Assembly (NCBI GenBank): GCA_014058105.1
Contig: JACGCM010001097.1
Span: 248,001-312,000, forward strand
Source: Kingdonia uniflora
Taxonomy: Eukaryota > Streptophyta > Magnoliopsida > Ranunculales > Circaeasteraceae
Reading direction: 5' to 3'
Length of the DNA stretch: 64,000 bases
Positions 11,537 through 22,600 of the stretch are shown one piece after another (the first letter of the stretch is position 1; the number at the start of each line of letters is the position of its first letter). Below the pieces are notes generated by a model that was given only the letters and a program-made list of their open reading frames with translations, was not told where the DNA came from and made no database searches. The translations under genes and the position numbers were made by a program.

Positions 11537-12059
11537 TCTTTTATCTCTATCACGAATCTCTCAAGCTCATATATTCTCTTCTCGATCTCTCACCTCTGCA
11601 GAGTTCGAACACATCTCCCTAACAAGTATCCCCATGATCCAGGAGCATCTAAACACCAAACTCCTCCAAAAGATGCCAAGTCGTTCGAACGAGCCTTGGA
11701 GCCGTTCGAAGTGCAACATGGTGCCTCAAAAACACGGAGAGAACTAAGTGTGACATCTTTCATTTTGTTGAGCTAAAAAACACTGAGAGAATTAATTGTG
11801 ACATCTTTCGTTTTGCTGAGAAAAAATCTTTGTAGTTACTTTTTTTTCAAAGACAAGATACAAGCCCTCCAGAGAGGCATATACGATTTCTAGCAAGAAT
11901 ACTTCTCCAAGTTTAAGTATTTTTATTGTGAATGCTTTAAGATTTTCTTATGTGATACCTACATTATACTGTATCTTATGTGAATTGTGCTCACATGGTC
12001 GTTTCTCACCGCCTATAGTATTTACGTTTATGTTATTTTGATTTAAGCCTCTATGTTAG

Positions 12060-12320
12060 AGAAGCTACCTAATTAGCCAGCACAATGTTAAGAAGCTAAG
12101 TAGGTTTTATGGAGTTCCTAATTAACCGACACAATGTTAAGAGATATTTTTCCTAGTTTCTAGATTATTCCTAATTAGGGTTTTTACCCATTTATGTTCT
12201 ATAAAAGTGATGCTAGGTTCTCTATTTTATGGAGTTGTTGAAGTTGCGTTAAGAATTAGGTTTTAGTTATTTAGTTTGTGTTTTAAAGTGAGAGAAAATC
12301 CTAATTGTAGCAACCCGAAT
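12060..12320 (+). repeat. LTR-like fragment (second copy at 30036)
   Basis: This stretch includes TTCTATAAAAGTGATGCTAGG (TATA-like, about 12195) and TTAGGTTTTAGTTATTTAG. About 150 bases of it (12160-12315) recur at 30036-30180. A short internal duplication (CACAATGTTAAGA) occurs twice at 12083-12150. No PBS or partner LTR was found, so the family and exact ends are unknown. Confidence 0.5.
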
Positions 12321-13320
12321 TTTAAAGATGTTATTAGAGTAAATTTTGTGCATCAAATAGTAGGGATTTTTTTTTGGTAAGTTGCACCCTCTTGTACAAT
12401 ATCCATATTTGTTATATTGAGAGAGTTCTGAGGATAGTGACATTTTGGGGGCAGAAATCGTAGAGTTTTGTGGAGAGAAAGACCTTCACCATTAAACCTC
12501 CCTCCATCTACAACACCAGCTACCTTCATCTCTTACCAATCACCAACCTGTTTGCTCAGAGTTTGAGTAAAACATCAAATGCTTGTGATTTAGTCCCCCA
12601 TTAAAGCTTACCTCGGTGCTCATCCTCGTTGCTGTTACATCCTGATTTATATTATGGAGTTGAATATCACCATGGGGAAAAACTTCATTAGATGGAACTG
12701 AAATCTGGGTGTAAATTGTTTCTCAATAGCTAGTTGCAGTACTAATACAGAGATGGATTAATTGTGTGCAGCCTTGGGCTTTTAGTGTAGTACCTAAAAT
12801 TTCAGTTGATCTAGGTGTACATCTTAGAGAATAATTGGGAAGGGTTATTTGGTTAGAATCACTTCATTTAAGAGAAGCGTTAGCTTAACCTGCTAAAGAA
12901 AGTCAGGTATAGTATATCAGAGGGTGGAAGTTAATTTGGTTGGATATATCGTGTAGATTTTTATCGTTATCGAAGCACCGGTTTATATCTTATGCGGTTC
13001 GAATTAATCTTCAGACTTTAGCTAAGAAATATACCTCAGGAGATGCTTATTTGAACCTGTGTGTATTCGGGTACATTTTGTATAGCGAGTGGTAGTGATA
13101 CTGGCGATCAAATGTGTGAGTTCATTGGGTTGTTTATCCTTCATCTTCTCCCGATCGATATAAGCAAGTGCATTTATCTGAGATCATTTGCATTGACGTG
13201 ATACGAGTTAATCATAGTATTCTTGTATGTTCTAATCTTTACTATACAAAGGATTCTCTAGATAATAATCTCTCATTGGTTTATTATCCTCTTAGTTGTC
13301 GTTCTTATAGTCGCATCAAT
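12321..13320. other. no recognisable gene
   Basis: About 1 kb of AT-rich DNA without a long ORF, tRNA or clear repeat. By position the lower part could be decayed pol of the copia fragment that follows on the - strand, but no domain can be read. Confidence 0.4.
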
Positions 13321-14545
13321 TTACATTAGACATCTCAGTATTGTGCATGCAGTTCCCTTCTCTTGAAGTTGCCCCACACTGAGCATATTACACTTCAAGT
13401 TTGAGACATATAAAACACTTGAGATAGTCTGATGAGTGTTATCTTTGGCCCAAATTTTGATATCGTCTTTCCCCATAACAACAATTGTAGAACTATCTCC
13501 AAACTTTACCGAGGTACGGAAAGAATCATCCATTTTGTGAAATATAAATTTTTCAACGCACATATGGTTACTTGTTCCTGTGTCCAAGTACCATATGTTT
13601 TGACGAAAATCTTTTTCGGTTTGAGATTCTTCTTTGGTTTTAAAAACCAAAAAAAAAAAACTTCATCTTCTTTTTTTGAAAAATTAGATTTTTCGCCGCT
13701 TTCCTTATTAAAATGAGAATGACATTTAGAACAAAAGTAACCATACAAGTTACACTTGTAACATTTGATATTTGACTTATTAAACGGCTTTGAATTTTGG
13801 CCTCCACTATGTTGATTGTCGCTCCATCTGTCTCTTCCATGATAATTTGTGAATCGGTTATCGCGGTTACCTTTTTCTCGACTTGTATCTTTTCCCTTTG
13901 TCGCTTGATTACTGATTGAGAGCTGAGATTTTAGTGCTTCCTCCACTGTTACATGTTTGTTGATTCGTTACTCGTGAACCATCAATGAACTCATTAGCTC
14001 ATCCATCGAGAGTTGATCAAGATTTTTTGACTTTTCGATCGAACATACTACGTAATCGAATTTTGATGTCATTGATCGAAGAATCTTCTCGATTATCGTA
14101 ATGTCCTCCAACTGTTCTCATTTTGTTGGAAATCGTCTTGGTTATGGAGAAATACTCTGAAACAGACTTTATCGATTGCATACGAAGAGTCTCAAAATCT
14201 ACACGAAGTGCCTGTAGATGTGTTCGCTACACTTTAGCGGTTCTCTAATATTTCTTCTTCATTGCATCCCAAATATTTTTAGATGTCTCCTTGCATAGAA
14301 TCGTCTCCAATATGTTGCGATCAATAGCTTGAAATAAATAATTTTTTGATTTTCAAGTCTTTTAATCGTAATTCCTCGATTTTGGATATTTGAACGGTCG
14401 TCATTTCTTTCGAATGGTTAGAAACACCAACTTCAACGAGGTGCCAATACTCCTTAGACCTCAAGAAATTCTCCATAATTAAACTCCAATGGTCGTAGTG
14501 ACCATCGAATTTAGGAATAGCCGCTTGAACATAACTCTCCGTCAT
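13321..14545 (-). pseudogene. Ty1/copia gag and protease fragment
   Basis: The - strand gag begins MTESYVQAAIPKFDGHYDHW (14545) and runs through a capsid-like region with several stops and frameshifts. It continues to a nucleocapsid knuckle near 13790 whose His is replaced (CYKCNLYGYFCSKC instead of CX2CX4HX4C), then to the aspartic protease start WYLDTGTSNHM at about 13585. It stops inside the GAG-pre-integrase region (SVLYVSNLKCNMLSVGQL). Integrase, RT and RNase H are missing. A short LTR and a PBS-like site lie just upstream at 14692-14922. Gag packages the RNA and the protease matures the polyprotein. This copy is inactive. Confidence 0.85.
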
Positions 14546-14691
14546 TTTATTTTATTTTTACGAAAAATAGACAAAATCAATAACCTCGACCGAATGAACG
14601 ATATCTCGACGGAATACTAGAAAAGGTTCTAGTTTTCTTCACATTGTCACCTTCGAGCTGTCGAGCCAGAGACCATGCTCGCTCTAACACC

Positions 14692-14922
14692 TGATGTTGA
14701 AAACAGAGTTCTGAACTCAAAAGATGAAATGTTTATTGATCAAACTTGGGATGAGATGATTTGATTACTACATGTAGCAAGCCTTTATATAGGCATTAGA
14801 GCACAAATCTAACTTGGCTTGTAAGCCGAAATACAAACATTACCTCACTATGCTACCTACTATGACTAATATTTTTATGGTAGCTTGACTTTATTGTTAC
14901 ACATACCAATGTGTTTCACACA
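14692..14922 (-). repeat. 5' LTR of the copia fragment
   Basis: On the - strand the segment begins TGTGTGAAACACATTGG and ends AACATCA, about 231 bp. It contains CCTATATAAAGGC as a TATA box (near 14785) and is followed by GGTGTTAGAGCGAG, a degenerate form of the initiator-tRNA primer site. It abuts the end of the LEA_2 coding sequence at 14925. No 3' LTR was found. Confidence 0.6.
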
Positions 14923-15598
14923 ATCTAGCGCCACATGCAACTTAAACTTGTGACATTCCTCTCGGCTGTATTAATTGTTATGTTGCAATTCATGTTCACA
15001 GCTTTATCTTGCGTAGACTCAGATTCTGAGTATTCCCAATATCCCTTCAATTTAGCGTAACTGTTAAGCACCAGCCTACCTGAAGAAAGATCATCACTCA
15101 GATTCGAGGTATTACTACCCAATAATGCATTGGAGTTCACCGCCATACTTATATTGTAACTCTTAGTGTGTCCGCCACTTATCTTTTTGCCAAGAATTTG
15201 AGATTCCCCTACTGTCACGTTTTGGTAGGCAAATCTCATTGGGGTGTAAGGGAAATGATAATCAGACCCTCCTTCCCTATTCTTAATCAAGACCAACGTT
15301 AGGAGGTCTTTTTACGTTAGATACGGTGAGCGAAGGGCAATATGGCGCCAGCTGACGTCAGCGTCTGGTGATTGGTCGTGTTCATTGTCAAAAATACCCC
15401 TATAATTTATTACTTCTGAAACATACCATACAAGGTCAAAGTTGTAATCTTCCAATTCATTTCTCCTCTCTCACTCGACCTCTCCTTCTCTCTAGATCTC
15501 ACTCCTCTCAATTACAAACATGACTTCTTCGGTGATTCTCTCTCTAGATCTCACTCCTCTCAATTACAAACAGGACTTAACTTGTGTTTTTGATTCAG

Positions 15599-16531
15599 CT
15601 GTTTCTAGAAAATTTATGCCGGAAGAAGCTGTGCAAGCTACACTATCATCTGTTTGATGAAGTCATGGATACTTTAGGCAGGACAGGTTTGGCATTTGAA
15701 GTTTCAGTTTCTGGGAGGAGGAAATTGGAGCCCCTTGAGACGCAATAACTTATCAAGGTACCTTGATCTGTTTTAGTAAATGTATCCATCTTCTACTTGC
15801 AGTTCAACAAACATTTCCAGAAATATGGTTGTTATTGTTCTCAAAATGACTTTTACTAGAAGCCCATATTTTAGGCCATCCTTCATCTGTATCTTTAACT
15901 TAATGGCCTCATTGGTAATATTTCAGTACTTGGAGTTGACTCCCCTTATTTCTCTCTTTATGTCGGTAATTTGAATTGTGATCCTTTCGACAGATCATGC
16001 AACTTTAGGCACTTCGAATTTGTAAATATATGTACCTATAAGGCATGAAGTCTGAAACTACAAACTTCTAATCAACATTAATCTGTTATATTAAAATTTC
16101 CTACTGTGTAACTTAATTATAGGAGGGAGAGGAAGAAATGCAAGTTGGACGGGAAATTAACCAAATTGATGTGGCTTCAGAGGGGATGCCAATGCCAATG
16201 GAGAGAGACGTACAAGAGCAGGTGGTTGCAAAAACATTAGAGAAAGAGGAGCAGTTCTTTGAGCTCAGTCGTGCCTTATCTGTCCTTGCTTCAGCCTCTG
16301 TAAGATTTGGGTTACAAAATTTTGTAATTGTTTTAAATCTTTAGCATGCTCTAAGAAGCAAAGATCAAAATATCAAACTATGGTGAGATACCTGCATTTA
16401 TTAGTATATCGGCTAAGATTTTAAACCAGGGTTTCAGGAGATGTTATCTGCTGTCAATCTTACCTAGACTCTTTTATTTGCAGTCAGTGAGTGGGAAATA
16501 TGAGAACTTTCTGAGACTTGTTAATAAAGAG
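15599..16531 (+). pseudogene. captured LETM1-like gene fragment (3 exons)
   Basis: Three exons with GT-AG introns can be read. Exon 15599-15757 has KFMPEEAVQATLSS and SVSGRRKLEPLE, with two adjacent stops. Exon 16123-16299 has QVVAKTLEKEEQFFELSRA and LSVLASAS. Exon 16484-16531 has SVSGKYENFLRLVNKE and ends at GTATGT. These match the order of the middle part of plant LETM1 proteins, inner-membrane mitochondrial cation/proton exchange factors. The membrane segment and most of the protein are absent. The introns are retained, so the fragment was copied from genomic DNA. It lies within the chimeric element upstream of the CPBP fragment and is not a functional gene. Confidence 0.75.
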
Positions 16532-16569
16532 GTATGTGATGAATATGACTATAACTATATTTCTATAGG

Positions 16570-17195
16570 ATTCTTGGATTTGCTTGTATGGTTCTTGTTC
16601 TGTGGTCACCAGTGGTCATTCCACTGTTCCCAACACTAGTGCAGGGGTCAGCATCAAGAAATTCCACTGGCATTGCTGAATACGCTTGTGTAGCTGGTCT
16701 CTACACTGCTGTGACGATTCTCATGGGGTAAAAAAATTCGGGGTTACGAAAACTCATTCGAGCAATACGGGCTAGACTTTACATCATCACCAAAGGTATG
16801 CCCTTTATGAACAAACTTTTTTTTATATATGGGATACATGAGTAGTTCTTTAAAAGGAATGGAGGATTTTCTGGATTTTTCACTGAGCCTGGAAATATTT
16901 GGAATGCTATATTCATTGCTTGCAGCTCCTGGATTTGTTTAAGGGGTTCATAGGAGGAGTTATGGTCATTGTATCAATACATTCTATAAACACATTACTT
17001 GGTTGTGCACGCTTCTCCTGGCCTTCAAGCCTTTCTTCATCTTCAGCAAATGCTATTGTGCGGCTAAATGCATACGAGAAGATACTAATATTAACTATTC
17101 GAGGAATAATGACTGCAACTGACTGATGTTGCTATTGTAGAAGAATTTTCAGGTCATGGTTACATGAGAAAATTGCTATGGATCTTGGGTATCAA
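16570..17195 (+). pseudogene. captured CPBP (CAAX-like) membrane protease fragment
   Basis: Two exons can be read. About 16570-16795 gives ACVAGLYTAVTIL and, after a frame change, GKKIRGYENSFEQYGLDFT, ending at donor GTATGC. The second, from 16926, gives LLDFFKGFIGGVMVIVSIHS, FSWPSSLSSSSANAI, YEKILILTIRGI and, in a shifted frame, VAIVEEFFRSWLHEKIA. The EExxxR-type motif is the first catalytic motif of CPBP intramembrane proteases. In plants such domains also occur in proteins with an alpha/beta-hydrolase (EMB8-like) part. The remaining catalytic motifs are missing and frameshifts are present, so it is inactive. Confidence 0.7.
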
Positions 17196-17942
17196 TGAAC
17201 ATCTGCCTGTATTCCTTCGTGATCCATCAATGAACATCTGACTGTATTCCTTCGTGTTCCATCAATGTACATCAAGGGGTTATTTGATATTATGAAAAAC
17301 TTAAGACATGGCATTAAAGTGTTTTTGTGCATGTTGTATGGTGTAGTTGTGTTGAATGATTGTTATGCAGGTTTATAAATAATTTGTATGTTGTTTATAG
17401 TCTATGAAACTAGGGAAGTGTTGCCAATTTTTTTAAAATTTGCCAATTGCAAATTTTCTTGTGAAATTGAATAAGTTTCAAAGCTAAAGAGGTGTAGTGC
17501 CAAAGGCACGCCTTTTTAGCTTTTTTGGCTTTTAAAATAACATTACGTCGGTCTCCCTACCGTTAGCGGTAATACTAGTTTTAACCTGGCAAACCATAGC
17601 CACATCAAAAGATGAAAAAGGGGACTTGCTAAAGTTTGAGTAGACGATGGAGATGTAGTTGATTCGAATACTAGGATTTCTGGGACGAGGATTAAGAAAT
17701 ATTCCAAGCAATATAAAAAGGGTTATGAAGAGCAGTTGGATGATAAAGATGATGCAATAACAAGAAATCGCCGCCATTGCTTAGAGCTGATTTTGGTTCT
17801 TGCTGTTTAGAAGGGGAGAGAATGAAGTTTTGTTTTGTTGAGGTTTAACACAAGTCTGTGATACTTACAGTACTGTTTCATCAAATCATTGGTTAAGTGT
17901 TTTTGACTATTTCCATTAACACCTTGAAGTTAGCAATCGCTT

Positions 17943-17950
17943 TATTTATA
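17943..17950 (-). promoter_or_regulatory. TATA box of the LEA_2 gene
   Basis: TATAAATAAAGCG on the - strand lies 166 bases upstream of the LEA_2 ATG. This is a plausible distance for a plant promoter with a leader. Confidence 0.45.
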
Positions 17951-18515
17951 TTCTTCTTTTTTCTAATGTTGAAACACGGTTAGACAACATCAAATGTCAA
18001 CCTATTGACGTGGGAAGAAACTTCTGCCCGTTTTCCTCTGCAGGATTAGTTTATTAGCTTGAGAAGCTTCCTACAATACTCCATAGTGTATAAAAAAGTT
18101 TTCTTAGGGGTAATTCGTGAATAGAAATCAAGCATGAAACAAACATCTTCTATAAGCTTGAATATTTAGGATTAAGGATAGTCGTAGAAGTTACTTGTAC
18201 TCAGCTACATATTATAAACAAACATCTGCCCCTTTTAAGGCATTCTACTGGTCACAAACCGCATACTCAACTATTAACTACTAATACACTGTCTATGGTA
18301 AGTCGCGTCTATTCATAGCCTATATGGCGTTCTCATGTCTCACAGGCTTTTAAAAAGCATCAGCATTCATATTTTCCATCAGAAGAAGGCTTTTTATGGC
18401 TCTGGTTTGTGACAGCACCGTGATGGATTATGGCTTCCATTTCGTATTTGATTCCTTTAAATACTGCTTTGGAATCCATATTAAACAGCAGCATTTCCTT
18501 ATGATATGTTCACTT
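17951..18515. other. upstream region of LEA_2, no gene seen
   Basis: AT-rich intergenic DNA between the LEA_2 start and the copia element. It ends in CACTT (18511-18515), the left copy of the copia target duplication. No ORF or RNA gene is recognised. Confidence 0.5.
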
Positions 18516-19532
18516 TGAAACATCCATTTTTGGAGTTTGCTTTATTTAGTCTCTAGAGTAGGCGTCAACATTTTCTCGTGGTTATCCGGCGTCAGTAAGT
18601 GCATGAGGAGTGACTACAACTGGACAGACTGACTCTGAACAGGTAAGTGGGTTTCTAACTCTTTGCTCTAGAAAGTCAAGCCTGTGCCTTTTACAGAGTA
18701 TGATAAACTAGTAAGAATGTCTACCTTTAGAAAACAGAGTTTCTATTCGAATAGAGATGGAAAGACTTCTTCTATTAGAATAGGATTTTGGTCTATTCGA
18801 ATAACTTACCTCAGCGTGATTTCAAGCTTGGAAAGATTTCTTCTATTCGAATAGGATTTTGGTCTATTCGAATAACTCACTTCAGCGTGATTTCCAGCTT
18901 GATCCTATTCGAATAGGATTGTCTCTATTCGAATAGAGCATGTGTTTTCTATTTCGTTATTTAAGACATACTTACCTATTTTTTTTCAAATTCACTTCTT
19001 GAAAACCTATATTTTTAAAGGCTTGCTTTTGAGAGTGAAGAGAGATATTCTTTGAGCGATTCAAGAGATAATCAAACTATTAATCTTGAATCAATCTATT
19101 AATCAAGAAACCCTAGCCATGAATTAAAGAACTTGAGCGATTCAAGACTTGGAGCTTCAACAAGATATTGAAGCGAGGCATTGCGAGAACGCGGGATTGA
19201 TTGCAAGAAGATTACTCGGAAGAGAGATGACCATGAGAGGTGTTTATCGAGTCTGTAAGTTATTAAATTCGTGTAGTTCTTTTTCATATAGTGGATTGTT
19301 TAGTTGTTGGGGATTCGACAACGACCTGTGGGTTTTTCTCCTGAGAAAGGTTTTCCCACAGGGTTAAAAATCATTGCATGCTTCTTTAATTTCCAACTAC
19401 TTGTCTGGCATTAGATAATTGGATTAACTTGATTTAAGTTTATCTTATACCATTAATTTAAAGGAATTAGGACCTCACAATTTAGACCTAAAATAATCGA
19501 AATTGATTAGTCTCAAGCGTCTAGGAATTTCA
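18516..19532 (+). repeat. 5' LTR of the SIRE-like copia element
   Basis: It starts TGAAACATCCATTTTTGG and ends GGAATTTCA, just before the primer site. U3 holds six perfect TATTCGAATA palindromes at 18744, 18794, 18844, 18865, 18906 and 18926 plus one imperfect copy. CTTCAGCGTGATTTC-like spacers lie between them. A TTATTTAAG TATA-like sequence lies near 18957. Identity to the 3' LTR at 28722-29760 is high by eye, with scattered substitutions. Confidence 0.9.
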
Positions 19533-19534
19533 AT

Positions 19535-19546
19535 TGGTATCAGAGC
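19535..19546 (+). other. primer binding site (initiator tRNA-Met)
   Basis: TGGTATCAGAGC lies two bases after the 5' LTR end. It is the standard plant copia primer site complementary to the 3' end of initiator methionine tRNA. Confidence 0.9.
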
Positions 19547-19605
19547 GGTCACGCTTTGTGGTTTAACAACCTACGCATGGATTTCCGATAGTTTGCTTGA
19601 GAATA

Positions 19606-22600
19606 ATGAGTTCCAAGAAGTTTGGAGGTCCTGTAAATCGCCCTCCACTCTTTGATGGCAAAGATTACCCATATTGAAAAGTCTAAATGGTTGCATTCTT
19701 ACAATCAATCGGAGAAGATGTATGGATTGTCATTGAGGATGGTTGGTCGCATCCTACTAAGATGCGAGGAGCACCAGGAGATGCCATAGAGGTTCGGAAA
19801 CCTAGGAATCAATAGACAAAGGATGAAAAGGATGTTGTCGGCTATAATTCTAAAGGCCTCAATGCAATCTTTATGGTTGTGAGCCAAAGTGAGTTTCGAC
19901 ATCTCTCTGCTTGTACCACTTCGAAAGAAGCTTGGGACATTCTAGTTCGAACTCATGAGGGCGATGATACAGTTAAGGAAAGTAAGCTATAGATGCTTAC
20001 TTCACAATTTGAGAATATCATAATGAGTGAAAATAAACCGTTTGATGAATTCTATGTGAGGCTAAGTGATATTTCAAACACTAGTACCGCATTAGGAGCT
20101 CCTTATTCTGATGTTCAGATTATTCACAAAGTCCTAAGGTCTTTTCCTAAGATCTTTAGGTCCAGATGCGATGCTATCGAGGATGTTCAAGATCTAAAAA
20201 ATTGAAGCCTGATACATTAGCTAGAAAATTACGAACGTTTGAACTTGAGATGAAGATGGAGAACCCTGAGAAGAATAAGAGTGTTGCTTTCAAGTCTTTA
20301 TCTTACTCTTTTTCTTCCAAGGGTTCTAGAGAGGTTGATCACTCATTTATCTCAGATGTTGATGAAGGTTCAGATATAGATTCATCTATTGCCCTTATTA
20401 GTCAACAGTTTTAAAAAATCTTGAAGAAACGACAGTTTCAAAAATAAGAACAAAAACAAGGGCAATCAATGAACTATAAACTGCGACCTCATGATCGGGT
20501 CAAGACATATAACTGGCAGACCAACAGTGATACTGACCTTAATCAAGTTGAATGCTTTAAATGTCACAAGTTTGGTCATTATGCCCATAGTTGTCCTAGT
20601 AAGAAATCGGGCATTAATCATAAAGCTATGAATATCTGTGTCACTTGGGATGACAGTGATGATAAACATGATAACAATGAGATTCAGTCCCAAGTAGTTG
20701 ATAACGGAAATTTTATTGCTTATCCTACTTTTCTTACTTCAGGCAATAGTAATTTTGATGTCTTTGAACTTAAAAATTATGATAAAAATTAGAGTAATCA
20801 AGAACAAGATGAGTTTGATGACCTGACTCTTGAGGACTTTTATGCTCAAACTCTCGCTAAGTGTATGAAACTAGGTAAACGTAACAAAGTCTTGAAAGAC
20901 CAAGTTGATACACTTACATACGAACTTCAAAGCAAAACTGAGTGTACAAGTCACGAGATAGAGGTACTTGAAAATGTGAGACAATGCCTTAATGACAAAG
21001 TTGTTTTTCTAGAAAAAGAAGTTAATGATGTGAAAGAGAAAATGAAATCAACTTTGGACAAACTTCGTTTGGCCAAACTTGATGTAGTTTCATCTCAGCA
21101 GAAACTTGAGAAGTTTTGTCATGGGGCCAAGAACATTGATAAAATGTTATGTATGGGAAAGACAGACAGTGGCAAAAAGGATCTAGGATATGAGGAATCT
21201 CTTCCTAGTACCAAGACTCCCCAAATCACAAAGTTTGTGAAAGCAACTGCTGCTACCTCGTTTCCTAAACATAACATGATATCTACTACTCATGATCATG
21301 CCCAAAGGGTTTCTTACTCTCAAATTTACTATTGTAGTTTATGTGGTCGAAAGGGACATATTGCATCGTACTGTAGATTTATTGGACCTTATCAATCATA
21401 TGTTCACCCTTTTAATGGATATCGATATAATTCTATTACAATGTCTACTAACGTGAAACGTGAGAATGTATCTAGATAGTTTGCACAGGAAACTACAGGT
21501 CGAAGAACTCTTCAGAGCATTTGGGTACGAAAGATGGATTTGGCACCTCAGATAAGGTGTAAGGTTGCACTAACTGCCCTGAATGCTTTCAAGTTAGTTC
21601 AATGGTATATGGATAGTGGGTGTTCCCGTCATATGACTGGTGATGAATCCAAATTATGTCACCTATAGAGTATTCAGGGAGGAGGTGATGTTACGTTTGG
21701 TGATGGAAGCACATCCCCTGTGGTTGGAAGGGGACAGGCCGAAGGACTTGGTACTCCGATAATTGATAATGTTCTCTTGGTTAAGGGGTTGAAGATGAAT
21801 CTTCTGAGTGTCAGCCAACTATGTGATACGGATCATACTGTTACATTTTTCAAAGGTAGATGTGAGGTTTTGAACTTTCAAGGACAACGTGTGATGCATG
21901 CTGCTAGAACCGCTAATAATTGTTACGCTGTTCAACAAGAAGTTATACTATGTAACAAAGCAAAACTGAATGATGTGGAGTTATGGCATCAAAGGTTGGG
22001 ACATATAAACTTCAATGATTTGTCCAAGATTACAAGTAAAGAGCTGATTCGGGGAGTTCCAAAGTTGGGAAGATTGAACAACGCGGTTTGCGGTCCTTGT
22101 CAAGTTGGCAAGCAAACAAAGTGCTCTCACAGGAAGTCCAACAATATCACTACAACTCAAACTCTTGAGCTGATACACATGGATTTGATGGGTCCTATGA
22201 GAACGGCATCCTTGGGAGGTAAAAAGTACATCTTGGTAATGGTAGATGACTTCTCTCGGTATACATGGATAGCACTTTTGAGAGAGAAGTCTAACATATT
22301 TGAAGAATTCCGTACTCTATCACTTTGAATCCAAAATGAGAAAGATTGCTCTATTGATAAAATTCAAAGTGATCGTGGAGGCGAGTTTAAGGATACTGGG
22401 GTGATTGAGTATTGTACTTCTAATGGGATTAAACATGAATTCTCTGCTCCAATCACTCCCCAAAAAAATGGAGTTGCAGAAAGGAAGAATAGAGTTCTTC
22501 AAGAAATGAGACGTATCTTTCTTCATAGCAAGGATCTTTCAGCACACTTTTGGGGGGAGGTCATTCATACTGCGTGTTATACTATTAATAGAGTATATCT

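Larger units (their letters stand above)
15293..17566 (+). mobile_element. Pack-MULE-like element carrying two host-gene fragments
   Basis: This DNA interrupts the LEA_2 gene and contains spliced fragments of two unrelated nuclear genes in the same direction. The two ends are imperfectly inverted: CCAACGTTAGGAGGTC at the left, and on the other strand of the right end CTAACGGTAGGGAGACC. I found no perfect flanking duplication; short TAAT-containing flanks are only weakly alike. No transposase is encoded. Capture of exons with their introns inside short terminal inverted repeats fits a non-autonomous Mutator-like element. A Helitron is less likely, as no TC...CTRR ends with a proper hairpin were found. 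Confidence 0.55.
14925..17777 (-). pseudogene. LEA_2/NHL-type membrane protein gene, split by an insertion
   Basis: The N-terminal part (17777-17567) starts MAAISCYCIIF, has one hydrophobic membrane segment (residues 5-28), then RPRNPSIRINYISI and FDVAMVCQVK. The C-terminal part (15292-14925) continues IKNREGG, RFAYQNVTVGESQILG, TKSYNISMAV, KAVNMNCNITIN and stops after SCMWR. This is the usual order of a plant NDR1/HIN1-like LEA_2 protein, which is anchored by one helix with its beta-sandwich on the far side of the membrane. About 2.27 kb of foreign DNA carrying other gene fragments separates the parts, with stops at the junction, so the gene is dead unless the insert is spliced out. A TATA box lies 166 bases upstream of the ATG. 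Confidence 0.75.

Noticed and set aside
17480..17530. Helitron 3' end (GTGCCAAAGGCAC hairpin then CTTTTTAG)
   Set aside because: The stem is only five bases, the terminal CTRR is not at the right place, and no TC 5' end in an A/T target was found.
15293..17566. Insert in LEA_2 interpreted as a normal intron
   Set aside because: It contains coding exons of two other genes on the opposite strand and inverted terminal motifs. The LEA_2 codons at the joints do not end in a clean GT-AG pair.
18744..18935. Regular palindrome spacing that looks like a CRISPR array
   Set aside because: The repeats are 10-base palindromes inside a copia LTR, repeated in the other LTR and internally. Units are too short and the spacers are alike, in eukaryotic DNA.
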